Positions 25,534 to 33,785 of a DNA stretch of 64,000 nt are shown here, in pieces. The notes beneath the pieces are model-generated. The model worked only from the letters and a program-made list of their open reading frames with translations. It was not told where the DNA came from and did not search any database. How positions within the stretch are numbered: the first letter of the stretch is position 1; every line of letters starts with the position of its first letter. The translations under genes and the position numbers were made by a program. The DNA is taken from the NCBI GenBank assembly GCA_944372195.1, contig CALVYK010000004.1, positions 1-64,000 of the forward strand. Direction: 5' to 3'. This DNA comes from an uncultured Bacilli bacterium (GTDB lineage Bacteria > Bacillota_I > Bacilli_A > RF39 > UBA660).

Positions 25534-26070
25534 ATGGATGTTATAATAGAAGTTAAAGAAAAATTAAAAAGAAAACATCAAATATTATTTGATAAAAAAA
25601 GTCTTTTTTTACAAGATTTGATGTTTTTAATAAGTGAACAAAATCATAAAGTATTAACACTATGGGCTTTAGATTTAGCACTTGAATTAGTTAATTATTT
25701 AGAAGAAAAATATCCAAATGAAGATAGATTTAGAATAGCTTTAGATAAAACTAAGTTATGGGCGCAAGGTGAAATTAAAATGCCAGAAGCTAAAAGAGCA
25801 ATTTTAAATTGTCATGCTGTAGCTAAAGAATTAACTAATAAAGAAGATATCGCTTTATGTCATGCCATTGGTCAAGCCTGTGGCGTTGTTCATACGGTTG
25901 GTCACGCAATTGGACTTCCTATTTATGAACTAACAGCTATTGTTTATAAATATGGTATTGGTAATTGCAAAGATAAATTAATAAATAGAAAAAATGAATA
26001 TATTGATAAAATATATTATTATCAAGAACATTATAAAGAATATCAAAAATGGGCTAAATTTTATAATTAA
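25534..26070 (+). CDS. Putative Imm-5-like immunity-domain protein
   Basis: A 178-aa protein with the spaced pattern LWALDLALELVNYLEEKYP, then a Trp-x-x-GE segment (LWAQGEIKMPEAKRA) and HAVAKE...AIGQACGVVHTVGHAIGLPIYE. This is the helical layout I associate with the putative immunity protein Imm-5 family. No toxin gene is adjacent, so an orphan immunity or a housekeeping role is equally possible. AGGAGA precedes the ATG. The stop overlaps the next start by one base (TAATG). Confidence 0.6.
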   Translation: MDVIIEVKEKLKRKHQILFDKKSLFLQDLMFLISEQNHKVLTLWALDLALELVNYLEEKYPNEDRFRIALDKTKLWAQGEIKMPEAKRAILNCHAVAKELTNKEDIALCHAIGQACGVVHTVGHAIGLPIYELTAIVYKYGIGNCKDKLINRKNEYIDKIYYYQEHYKEYQKWAKFYN

Positions 26071-26363
26071 TGGAAAATATAATGATGATGACAAATTTTT
26101 TATTTGAAAAATATATTTTAATATATTTAATTATAATAAATTCGACAACTTTTATAGTGTTTGCTCTTGATAAAATTTGTGCAATAAAGAAAAAATGGCG
26201 ATATAAGGAAGCTTCTTTATTAGGAATGTGTTTAGTTGGTGGAGCAATTGGTGGCTTTTTAGCAATGCATTTATTTCATCACAAAACTAAGAAAAAAGTT
26301 TTTGTAATTGGAGTTCCATTAATGTTAATAATTCAAATAATGATTTTGTTGTTTATTAAATGA
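26070..26363 (+). CDS. DUF1294 family membrane protein
   Basis: A 97-aa small membrane protein with three hydrophobic segments. The signature FALDKICAIKKKWRYKEASLLGMCLVGGAIGGFLAM followed by FHHKTKKKVF is typical of DUF1294. Function is unknown in the family. It starts by stop-start overlap with the Imm-5-like gene; further in-frame ATGs at codons 5-7 cannot be excluded. Confidence 0.85.
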   Translation: MENIMMMTNFLFEKYILIYLIIINSTTFIVFALDKICAIKKKWRYKEASLLGMCLVGGAIGGFLAMHLFHHKTKKKVFVIGVPLMLIIQIMILLFIK

Positions 26364-26486
26364 TATTAAATTTATTAAAGAAGTGTTTTTTATTTCAATT
26401 TTATTACAAAACCATAATATTAAATGTGTAATATAAAAATTAATGATATAACAATTGTTATATATAATAATTAAAGGAGAATATGG

Positions 26487-26996
26487 ATGAAAAAAATAAT
26501 AATTATAATTTTAATATTTTTAGTTATTGGTGTATGTACTTTGTTATATTTAAAAATGAAATCTAATGAAAGTGGCAATTTAAATGAAGTAGATAATCAA
26601 TTGAATAATAAAAATGATAAAGTTGGAGGTGAAAGTGTGAATGAGTTTGTAAATAAAATTAATATAAATATCAATGGTGTAACTTATACGGCTACTTTAG
26701 AAGATAATGATACAGCAAAAGAATTAGTTAGTAGAATGCCTTTTACAATTGAAATGAATGAATTAAATAGTAATGAAAAATATTATTATTTTGATAAATC
26801 ATTTCCAACCAATTCATCACGAATAAATAGAATTAATAATGGTGATATTATGCTTTATGGAAGTGATTGTTTAGTTTTATTTTATGAATCTTTTAATACC
26901 AGTTATTCATATACAAGAATTGGTAAAATAGATAATCCAAATAATTTAAAAAATGTTGTTGGTAATGGTAACATAACAATTACATTTACAAAATAG
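26487..26996 (+). CDS. Membrane-anchored cyclophilin-like domain protein
   Basis: A 169-aa protein with an N-terminal membrane anchor (residues ~3-24), a polar linker and a C-terminal domain from about residue 57. The domain fits the bacterial cyclophilin-like fold (ININGVTYTATLEDNDTAKELVSRMPFTIEMNEL, then NNGDIMLYGSDCLVLFYE and YTRIGKID). Such domains are mostly uncharacterised and need not be peptidyl-prolyl isomerases. AAAGGAGA precedes the ATG. The anchor ends in VIGVC, a poor lipobox, so a plain signal anchor is more likely. Confidence 0.75.
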   Translation: MKKIIIIILIFLVIGVCTLLYLKMKSNESGNLNEVDNQLNNKNDKVGGESVNEFVNKINININGVTYTATLEDNDTAKELVSRMPFTIEMNELNSNEKYYYFDKSFPTNSSRINRINNGDIMLYGSDCLVLFYESFNTSYSYTRIGKIDNPNNLKNVVGNGNITITFTK

Positions 26997-27012
26997 AAAG
27001 AAGGAATATTTA

Positions 27013-27115
27013 ATGAAAAATGATAATGGCAACTGGTGGGGGAATAAGTATTATAATAATTATCATTTCATTATTTATGATTATTAAAGCAATTGAATAT
27101 TTAAATAAAGAATAA
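27013..27115 (+). pseudogene. Small hydrophobic peptide gene, probably split by a G-run frameshift
   Basis: AAGGA precedes ATG 27013, whose frame gives 24 residues ending at TAA 27085-27087. A second frame (ATG 27020 to TAA 27115, 31 codons) encodes a strongly hydrophobic peptide with SIIIIIISLFMIIKAIEYL. Removing one G from the GGGGG run near 27040 fuses the two into a single 33-aa peptide with a polar MKNDNGNWWG start and a membrane helix. I infer a frameshift, a slippage site or a sequencing error. Confidence 0.5.
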
Positions 27116-27197
27116 TAAACCAGAACTATTAAGTTTTGTTTTTTTTATGATATAATGCTTTTAATAGATAAGTAATAATTTTAAAATGAGGCGTTAT

Positions 27198-27611
27198 ATG
27201 AAAAATAAATTATTGTATATAGTAATTGCAATATTAAGTTTTATTTTTATATTCGTTGATAAATTTATTATAAAATCAGAATATGGTTGGTTAGAAATAA
27301 TTCTTTTTATAATATGTATTATATTATTAATTTTTAGCATAATAAAATTGTTTCAATTATCAAAATTCTCAAAACCAGTAAAAATAATATTAGAAATAGT
27401 AACTATTTTAATTGTTATATGGTTTTCTTTATTAAGTATTGATTATAAAAGACATATAAATTTATATTCACCATTATTTAGTATTGGTTATAAAGTGGTT
27501 CAAGATTACGACATGAATATAGAAAATGGTAGAGTAAATACAATTAAAAGTACATTTTATTTGTTTGGTATTAAAATAAATGAAGTTTATGTTGTAGTAG
27601 ATTACTACTAA
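27198..27611 (+). CDS. Small multi-pass membrane protein, unknown function
   Basis: A 137-aa protein with three hydrophobic segments in the first ~85 residues, followed by a ~50-residue polar, beta-rich tail (ending YVVVDYY) probably outside the membrane. I do not recognise the family. The start at 27198 is chosen because GAGGCG lies just upstream; an ATG four codons earlier overlaps that site. It has its own upstream -10-like TATAAT. It lies alone between small membrane-peptide genes. Confidence 0.65.
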   Translation: MKNKLLYIVIAILSFIFIFVDKFIIKSEYGWLEIILFIICIILLIFSIIKLFQLSKFSKPVKIILEIVTILIVIWFSLLSIDYKRHINLYSPLFSIGYKVVQDYDMNIENGRVNTIKSTFYLFGIKINEVYVVVDYY

Positions 27612-27714
27612 ATTATAATTTTGTGATTTATTATAAGTATTATATGACTAAATTGTAAGATTAATATAATTTCTTTTGTGATATAATTAAAGATAAATAA
27701 AAGGAGTTGATAAA

Positions 27715-28815
27715 ATGGGTTATATTGAAGCTATTAAAACAGCAGTTGTTATTTTTCCTTTTATTGCTTTTTTATTTACACTACCATTTATACTACACCA
27801 ATATCACAAATATGGATCAATTCATAAATTTCGAACATTAATTATTTACTCGTTTATTTTATACATGATTACTATTTATTTTTTAGTTATTTTACCGCTT
27901 CCGGCAATTGATTCGGTAACTAAGCCAGATAGATTAATGAATTTAGTACCATTTTCTTTTGTTGATGATTTTATCAATAAAAGTTCATTTATTATAAATG
28001 ATCCTGATACTTATTTAAAAACATTAACTAGTTCAAGTTTTTATGTAGCGGCTTTTAATATTTTAATGACTATACCATTTGGTATGTATTTAAGATATTA
28101 TTTTAAATGTAGTTTAAAAAAAGTATTTTTATTTAGTTTTTGTTTAAGTTTATTTTTTGAGTTAACGCAACTAACAGGATTATATTTTATTTATCCTTAT
28201 CCATATCGCTTATTTGATGTTGATGATTTAATATTAAATACTTTAGGTGGAATATTAGGTTATTTTATAATGGGGTTAGTTGATAACTTTTTACCAACTC
28301 GTGATGAAATAGATAAGCAATCAAAAGAATTAGGCAAAACGGTATCTGGGTTAAGAAGAGTTGTATTATTCTTTTTAGATATGTTTATTTATTTTATATT
28401 ATTTATTTTAGTAAGCATATTTACTGATAAATCTTTATATATTGTATTTATAATATATTATATTTTAATACCATATTTTAAAAACAATCAAACATTAGGT
28501 GGGATGTTTTTAAATGTTAAATTAGAATTTCCAAATAAAAGATTAATTAGATTAATATTTAGATCAATATTTATTTTTCTATATTATTTTGTATTAGTTT
28601 ATTTTTTAATAATAGGTTCTATTTTTATAGTAAATTATTTAAATTTAAATCAATTTATATCTTTTGCTTTATATATTTTAGTTTTGTTAGGAATATTTAT
28701 TTTCTATTTAACAAACATAATAATAATTTTAAAAGATAAGAAAATATTTTATGATAAGTTATTTAAAGTTACATATGAAAGCACAATTGTAATTGAAGAA
28801 GTAAGTCAAGAATGA
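27715..28815 (+). CDS. VanZ-RDD fusion membrane protein
   Basis: A 366-aa protein. Residues ~1-190 are a VanZ-like domain with four or five membrane segments and the characteristic NLVPF and ELTQLTG...FDVDDLILNTLGGILGY motifs; VanZ proteins are linked to teicoplanin and lipoglycopeptide tolerance. Residues ~205-345 are an RDD-type domain that begins LRRVVLFFLDMF. VanZ-RDD fusions are common in Firmicutes. AAAGGAG precedes the ATG, and the gene ends in its own terminator. Confidence 0.88.
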   Translation: MGYIEAIKTAVVIFPFIAFLFTLPFILHQYHKYGSIHKFRTLIIYSFILYMITIYFLVILPLPAIDSVTKPDRLMNLVPFSFVDDFINKSSFIINDPDTYLKTLTSSSFYVAAFNILMTIPFGMYLRYYFKCSLKKVFLFSFCLSLFFELTQLTGLYFIYPYPYRLFDVDDLILNTLGGILGYFIMGLVDNFLPTRDEIDKQSKELGKTVSGLRRVVLFFLDMFIYFILFILVSIFTDKSLYIVFIIYYILIPYFKNNQTLGGMFLNVKLEFPNKRLIRLIFRSIFIFLYYFVLVYFLIIGSIFIVNYLNLNQFISFALYILVLLGIFIFYLTNIIIILKDKKIFYDKLFKVTYESTIVIEEVSQE

Positions 28816-28826
28816 TTTACTTTTTT
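28799..28826 (+). terminator. Terminator of the VanZ-RDD gene
   Basis: AAGTAA (28799-28804) pairs with TTACTT (28817-28822), followed by T's. It overlaps the stop codon. Confidence 0.7.
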
Positions 28827-28840
28827 CATATACCCCCTTA

Positions 28841-28869
28841 TTTACAATATACCTAGTAGGGTATATAAT
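28841..28869 (+). promoter_or_regulatory. Copper-operon promoter with CsoR-type operator in the spacer
   Basis: TTTACA (28841-28846), a 17-bp spacer and TATAAT (28864-28869). The spacer carries the near-palindrome ATACCTAGTAGGGTAT (28849-28864), close to known CsoR sites with TACC/GGTA half-sites. Repressor bound here would block RNA polymerase; copper-bound CsoR would release it. Confidence 0.75.
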
Positions 28870-28885
28870 GGTAGTGGTGATATAA

Positions 28886-29179
28886 ATGGAATTAGAAAAT
28901 CAAAAGAAAACAGTAAGAAGCGAGGAAGAAAAGAAAAAAATAATAAATCGCCTAAATAGAATAAAAGGGCAAATTACAGGAATTGAAAAAATGGTTAATA
29001 ATGATTCATATTGTAATGATATATTAATACAAGTTGTTGCTGTTGAAAAATCAATGAAAAGTTTAGCTAATTTTATATTACAGGATCACTTATATAAATG
29101 CATAGCAAATGATTTAGAAAATGGCAATTTTGAAGTAATAGATGAATTAATTAGTTTGTTTAAAAGATTTAATAATTAA
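28886..29179 (+). CDS. csoR: CsoR/RcnR-type metal-sensing repressor
   Basis: A 97-aa DUF156 repressor. RLNRIKGQITGIEKM is the DNA-binding helix. The Cu(I) ligand pattern Cys-His-Cys is visible as Cys in SYCNDI and His plus Cys four residues apart in DHLYKC, matching copper-type CsoR rather than nickel/cobalt RcnR. It is the first gene of a four-gene metal operon and probably represses its own promoter. Confidence 0.92.
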   Translation: MELENQKKTVRSEEEKKKIINRLNRIKGQITGIEKMVNNDSYCNDILIQVVAVEKSMKSLANFILQDHLYKCIANDLENGNFEVIDELISLFKRFNN

Positions 29180-29190
29180 AGGAGGTTTTT

Positions 29191-30078
29191 ATGAAAACAG
29201 AAAGAAATATTTTAGTAGCATTTATTTTAAATATATCATTTTCTTTATTTGAATTAATAGGAGGATTTTTTACTAATAGTATATCGATAATATCAGATGC
29301 TATTCATGATTTTGCTGATGCTTTAAGTATAGGCATATCATTAATATTAGAAAAAATAAGTAAAAGAAAACCAGATGAAAAATATACATATGGTTATATA
29401 AGATATTCGGTATTAGGGGCATTAATAACAACTGTAATTTTAACCGTTGGTTCTATCTTTGTAATAATAGGTGGAATTAAAAGAATTTTAAATCCTGTTA
29501 CAATCAATTATAATGGTATGATTATTTTTGCAATATTTGGTGTAATAATTAACTTTTTAGCGGCTTATTTTACTAAAGAAGGTAATTCGATAAATCAAAA
29601 AGCCGTTAATTTACATATGCTTGAAGATGTTTTAGGCTGGGTTGTTGTATTGATAGGATCTATTTTAATGAAATTTACAAACATTTCATTAATAGATTCA
29701 ATTATGTCAATTGCTATAGCTATATTTATATTTGTAAATGCATTTAAAAACTTAAAAAACATTTTATTTTTATTCTTAGAAAAGACTCCGATTGGAATTG
29801 ATTTAAATGAAATAAAAAAACATTTATTAAAAATAGCTGGTGTTATTGATGTTCATCATATTCATGTTTGGAGTATGGATGGATTTAGTAATTATTCAAC
29901 TATGCATGTTGTAACAGATAAACAAAATATTAATAAAATAAAGCATGAAATAAAAGAAGAAATGAAAGAGTTTAATATATGTCATACTACAATTGAAATT
30001 GAAAATAAAAATGATTTATGTGATGAAAGAAATTGTGAAATTAAAGTTTCTCCTAGTTCTCATCATCATCATCATTAA
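29191..30078 (+). CDS. Cation diffusion facilitator (CDF) metal efflux transporter
   Basis: A 295-aa CDF antiporter with six transmembrane segments, the metal-site motif SDAIHDFADA in helix II, a second site segment HMLEDVLGWVV in helix V, and a cytoplasmic C-terminal domain (HHIHVWSMDG). The C-terminus ends in a polyhistidine tail (SSHHHHH), unusual in position and likely metal-binding. CDFs usually export zinc, iron, cobalt or manganese, so its place between a copper-type CsoR and CopZ/CopA is odd. AAGGAGG precedes the ATG. Confidence 0.9.
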   Translation: MKTERNILVAFILNISFSLFELIGGFFTNSISIISDAIHDFADALSIGISLILEKISKRKPDEKYTYGYIRYSVLGALITTVILTVGSIFVIIGGIKRILNPVTINYNGMIIFAIFGVIINFLAAYFTKEGNSINQKAVNLHMLEDVLGWVVVLIGSILMKFTNISLIDSIMSIAIAIFIFVNAFKNLKNILFLFLEKTPIGIDLNEIKKHLLKIAGVIDVHHIHVWSMDGFSNYSTMHVVTDKQNINKIKHEIKEEMKEFNICHTTIEIENKNDLCDERNCEIKVSPSSHHHHH

Positions 30079-30095
30079 ATAGAAAGGAAATTAAA

Positions 30096-30305
30096 ATGAA
30101 AGAAGAAAAAATAATTGTCGTTGGTATGCATTGTGAAGGATGCCAAAATAGAATTGAAAATTCATTAAAATTAATCGATGGAATTGTTGATGTAAAAGCT
30201 GATTATAAAACTGGTTTAGTTACAATTAAAACAAATAAAAAAATTGATTTAAATGAAGTTATAACTACTATAAATGACATTGGCTTTGAAATAAAGGAAA
30301 ATTAA
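30096..30305 (+). CDS. copZ: CopZ-like copper chaperone (HMA domain)
   Basis: A 69-aa single heavy-metal-associated domain with the Cu(I) site GMHCEGC (Cys13, Cys16) in a ferredoxin-like fold. It would ferry Cu(I) to the P-type ATPase encoded one base downstream of its stop. AAAGGAAA precedes the ATG. Length and motif are standard. Confidence 0.92.
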   Translation: MKEEKIIVVGMHCEGCQNRIENSLKLIDGIVDVKADYKTGLVTIKTNKKIDLNEVITTINDIGFEIKEN

Positions 30306-30306
30306 T

Positions 30307-32508
30307 ATGAAGAAAATTATTTTAGAAGTTGAAGGAATGACATGCAGTGCTTGTTCAACGGGATTAGAAAAATATTTAAATAAACAAAATGGAATCATAA
30401 ATGCTAGTGTAAATCTAGTAATGGCAAATGTTAGTGTCGATTATGATGAAAAAATATTAAATCAAGAAAAGATAGAAAAATATATTAAACAAGCGGGATT
30501 TAAAAGTGGCGGAATTTTTAAAGAAGTTGATATTGTTAAAAGTAAAAAACATGAAAAAATAGAAGTTTTAATATTTTCTATTTTAGTAGTATTAATGATG
30601 TTTATATCACTAGTAAATATGTTTAAAATAAAAATACCATTAATATTTAATTTAGTTAGTAATCCTTTGATTTATACATTATTATTATTTGGCTTTGCAA
30701 TATTATTTTTGATTTATGGCTTTGATATTTTAAAAAATGGATATAAAAATTTAATTCACAAAATACCAAACATGGATACATTAGTTACATTGGGTGTAAT
30801 CAGTAGTTTTATTTATAGTTTATATGGAATGTATAAAATTATAGTAGGTGATTATAGTTATTTAGAAAATTTATATTTTGAATCATCTGTTATGGTTATT
30901 TATTTTGTTAAATTGGGTAGATTTTTAGAAGGAATTAACAAAGATAAAACTAAAGAAGCAATAAAAAAGTTAGTTGAAATAACGCCTAATCAAGCCGTTA
31001 TTGAAATTGATGGCAAAGAAAAAATAATAACTTTAGATGAAATAAAAAAAGGTAATATATTAATAAGTAAGCCTGGAGAAAAAATAGCAGTTGATGGGAA
31101 GATAATTGAAGGTAAGGCTCATTTTGATGAATCATTTATAACAGGAGAAAGTAAGCCAGTAATGAAAGAAAATGGTCAAAATATTATTGCTGGAAGTTTT
31201 AACTATGATGGTTTTATAAAATACGAGGCGGAAAAAATTGGTAAAGAATCGACTATTTCTGAAATAGTGCGATTAGTAATTGAAGCAAGCAATTCAAAAC
31301 CTAAAATTGCTAAAACAGTAGATAAAATATCAGGATTTTTTGTTCCGATTGTTTTAATTATTGCTTTTGTAACATTTTTAGTTTATTTGTTATTAGGATA
31401 TGATTTATCAGATGCTATTGAACCATTTATTACGATATTAGTAGTTGCTTGTCCTTGTAGTTTAGGGCTTGCTACACCACTTGCTATTGTAGTAAGTGAA
31501 GGTGTATGCATTAATAATGGAATATTAGTTAAGAAAAGTGAAGTTCTTGAAACAGCATCAAAAATTGATACAATAGTTTTTGATAAAACTGGAACACTTA
31601 CTTATGGAAAACTAAAAATATCTAAAATGTATAATTATAGTAATTTAAGTGATGAAAAACTTTTACAAATTGTAGGAAGTATTGAAGCAAAATCAACTCA
31701 TCCGATTAAAGAAGCATTTGTTGATTTTATGAAAAATAAAAAATTAAATAATTTGCAAGTAAAAGAATTTAAAAATATATCCGGATATGGAGTAAGTGGT
31801 AAAATAGAAAATCAAGAATATTTGTTAGGCAGTAGAAGTTTAGTAGAAAAATATAATATTCCTAATTCTTATATTAAAGATGAAGAAAAATTAACTGCTT
31901 TAGGAAATAGTATTGTCTATGTAATTAAAAATAAAAAAATAATAGCTTTAATCGGGACTAATGATATTATAAGAACTAATGCTCATCAAATTATAGAAGA
32001 ATTAAACAAAATGAATATTCAAACTATAATGCTAACAGGTGATAATAAAAAAACGGCTGAAATTATTGGTAAAAAAATAGAAATTAGAAAAATAATTTCT
32101 AATGCTTTACCAAAAGAAAAAGTTAATATCATTAAACAACTTAAAGAAGAAAATAAAATTGTAATGATGTGTGGCGACGGTATAAACGATAGTCCTGCTT
32201 TAGCGAATAGTGATATAGGTGTTAGTGTAAAAAGTGGTACCGATATTGCAATAGATTCTTCGGATGTAATATTAATAAAAAATGATTTAAATTCTATTTT
32301 AAAACTAATAAATATAAGTGAAAAAACGATAAAAAATATAAAGCAAAATTTATTCTGGGCCTTTTTTTACAATGTTTTAATGATACCGATTGCTATGGGA
32401 TTATTAAAGCCAATAGGTATTTCAATAAATCCGATGATCGCAAGTTTAGCAATGGTACTTAGTAGTTTAATAGTGGTTGCTAATACGTTAAGATTAAGAA
32501 AAATATAA
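30307..32508 (+). CDS. copA: Copper-exporting P-type ATPase CopA
   Basis: A 733-aa P1B-ATPase. One N-terminal HMA domain has GMTCSAC (Cys13, Cys16). The transmembrane metal site is CPC (382-384). The phosphorylation motif DKTGT starts at Asp426. TGES occurs in the actuator domain, HP in THPIKEA, and GDGINDSPAL in the hinge. It exports Cu(I) from the cytoplasm. It is the last transporter of the csoR-CDF-copZ-copA unit. Confidence 0.96.
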   Translation: MKKIILEVEGMTCSACSTGLEKYLNKQNGIINASVNLVMANVSVDYDEKILNQEKIEKYIKQAGFKSGGIFKEVDIVKSKKHEKIEVLIFSILVVLMMFISLVNMFKIKIPLIFNLVSNPLIYTLLLFGFAILFLIYGFDILKNGYKNLIHKIPNMDTLVTLGVISSFIYSLYGMYKIIVGDYSYLENLYFESSVMVIYFVKLGRFLEGINKDKTKEAIKKLVEITPNQAVIEIDGKEKIITLDEIKKGNILISKPGEKIAVDGKIIEGKAHFDESFITGESKPVMKENGQNIIAGSFNYDGFIKYEAEKIGKESTISEIVRLVIEASNSKPKIAKTVDKISGFFVPIVLIIAFVTFLVYLLLGYDLSDAIEPFITILVVACPCSLGLATPLAIVVSEGVCINNGILVKKSEVLETASKIDTIVFDKTGTLTYGKLKISKMYNYSNLSDEKLLQIVGSIEAKSTHPIKEAFVDFMKNKKLNNLQVKEFKNISGYGVSGKIENQEYLLGSRSLVEKYNIPNSYIKDEEKLTALGNSIVYVIKNKKIIALIGTNDIIRTNAHQIIEELNKMNIQTIMLTGDNKKTAEIIGKKIEIRKIISNALPKEKVNIIKQLKEENKIVMMCGDGINDSPALANSDIGVSVKSGTDIAIDSSDVILIKNDLNSILKLINISEKTIKNIKQNLFWAFFYNVLMIPIAMGLLKPIGISINPMIASLAMVLSSLIVVANTLRLRKI

Positions 32509-32520
32509 AAAGGTGCGATA

Positions 32521-32820
32521 ATGTTAAAAGAAAAAGTATATAATTATTTACTTACAATTCCTAAAGGAAAAGTTGTGACTTATAAACAAATTGCTGAACA
32601 CTTAGGTAATACTAAATTAGCGCGAGTAGTAGGAAATATATTACATAAAAACCCTAACGAAAAAAAATATCCTTGTTATAAAGTAGTAAACAGTAAAGGA
32701 TATTTATCAAAAAATTTTGCTTTTGGCGGAATTGAAAAACAAAAAGAAAAATTAGAAAAAGAAAATATTGAAGTTTCTGATTATAAAGTTAATTTAGAAA
32801 AATATCAGTATAAAGATTAA
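32521..32820 (+). CDS. MGMT-like DNA-binding domain protein (alkyltransferase-like)
   Basis: A 99-aa protein corresponding to only the C-terminal domain of O6-alkylguanine-DNA alkyltransferase. It shows YNYLLTIPKGKVVTYKQIAEHLGN and RVVGNILHKNP, and the active-site region is YPCYKVVNSKG, where Cys is kept but the usual PCHRV reads PCYKV. It could be a short alkyltransferase or a YbaZ/ATL-type lesion sensor with residual Cys. It follows copA by 12 bp, probably as an operon passenger. Confidence 0.82.
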   Translation: MLKEKVYNYLLTIPKGKVVTYKQIAEHLGNTKLARVVGNILHKNPNEKKYPCYKVVNSKGYLSKNFAFGGIEKQKEKLEKENIEVSDYKVNLEKYQYKD

Positions 32821-32823
32821 TAT

Positions 32824-32852
32824 AAAAACAAATCTAATTAGGTTTGTTTTTT
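32824..32852. terminator. Bidirectional terminator between convergent genes
   Basis: A long near-perfect palindrome with AAACAAA and TTTGTTT arms and T runs on both strands lies between the MGMT-like gene and the HxlR-type regulator. Confidence 0.85.
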
Positions 32853-33169
32853 TCTCCCCAGTCACATAATTGATCTAAAATAGGCATCAAAGATTTACCT
32901 TTTTGAGATAAAAAATATTCTACTTTAGGGGGAATTTTTTGATATTCTTTTCTTATAATTAATCCGCAATCTTCTAATTCTTTTAAATTTGAAGTTAATG
33001 TTTTAAAAGAAATAGGATCTATAAACCTTTTTAGTTCGTTATATCTAAATGTTCCATAAAAAGCTAAAGCATATAAAATAGGTAACTTATATTTTCCTGA
33101 TATTAGAGACATGCTATATGAAAAACCAGTATTTTGAAAATTCATTCCTTTTTTTATACAATTATTCAT
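32834..33169 (-). CDS. HxlR family winged-helix transcriptional regulator
   Basis: A 111-aa HxlR/DUF24 regulator. FSYSMSLISGKYKLPILYALAFYGTFRYNELKRFI, then FKTLTSNLKELEDCGLIIRKEY and PPKVEYFLSQKG, give the family pattern. Many members sense electrophiles or redox state through an N-terminal Cys; here the only N-terminal Cys is Cys4. It is divergent from a flavodoxin gene, its likely target. Confidence 0.9.
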   Translation of the reverse strand: MNNCIKKGMNFQNTGFSYSMSLISGKYKLPILYALAFYGTFRYNELKRFIDPISFKTLTSNLKELEDCGLIIRKEYQKIPPKVEYFLSQKGKSLMPILDQLCDWGEKNKPN

Positions 33170-33261
33170 TTCACACTCTCCTTTAAGTAAGTACTTTAAC
33201 TTCTTTTTTAATTTACTTATTAAATTATAAATGATATAATTATATTAATAAGGAGTGTCAT
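33170..33261. promoter_or_regulatory. Divergent HxlR/flavodoxin control region
   Basis: A 92-bp AT-rich gap with TAAGTAAGTACTTTA near 33184-33198, containing the palindromic core AAGTACTT, a plausible operator for the HxlR-type regulator. A -10-like TATAAT lies near 33235 for the flavodoxin gene. Confidence 0.5.
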
Positions 33262-33759
33262 ATGAAAATAGCAATTATTTATTCAAGTATTACAGGTAAT
33301 ACTAAATTATTAGCTGAGACTATAAAAAATGAATTAAAAGAAGATGCAGTTTATTTTGGAAAACCAAATGATGATATTGATGCTGATATCTATTTTATTG
33401 GATCTTGGACTAATAAAGGTGATGCATCTATTGATATTATAAATTATTTAAAGAAATTGAAAAACAAAAAAATAGCCTACTTTGCAACAGCTGGATATGG
33501 TGGTAGTAGTGAATATTACAATACTTTATTTAATCGTGTAAAGCAATATATTGATTCTTCTAATACTATTTTAGGTAGTTTTTATTGTCAGGGTAAAATG
33601 CCTATTCAAGTAAAAGAACGTTACGTAAAAATGATAACTGAACATCCAGAAGACAAAAATTTAGAAGTAAGTCTTAAGAATTTTGAAGATGCTCTTACAC
33701 ATCCAGATAAAAAAGATTTAGAAAATGTTAAAAAATGGGTAAATAAAATATTAAAATAA
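33262..33759 (+). CDS. Flavodoxin family protein
   Basis: A 165-aa protein with the FMN phosphate-binding loop SSITGNTKLLA at the N-terminus and FATAGYGGSSEYY in the second FMN-contact region. The C-terminal segment (FYCQGKMPIQVKERY and a HPDKKDLE stretch) resembles short flavodoxins such as BilS that act as electron carriers for partner reductases. No partner is adjacent. The divergent HxlR regulator suggests control by redox or electrophile stress. Confidence 0.85.
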   Translation: MKIAIIYSSITGNTKLLAETIKNELKEDAVYFGKPNDDIDADIYFIGSWTNKGDASIDIINYLKKLKNKKIAYFATAGYGGSSEYYNTLFNRVKQYIDSSNTILGSFYCQGKMPIQVKERYVKMITEHPEDKNLEVSLKNFEDALTHPDKKDLENVKKWVNKILK

Positions 33760-33785
33760 ATATTATATTAAAAAGGAGAGATAAA

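Noticed and set aside
27013-27115. Fourth type I toxin-antitoxin locus
   Set aside because: The peptide is hydrophobic, but I found no strong opposing promoter or shared bidirectional stem as in the other loci.
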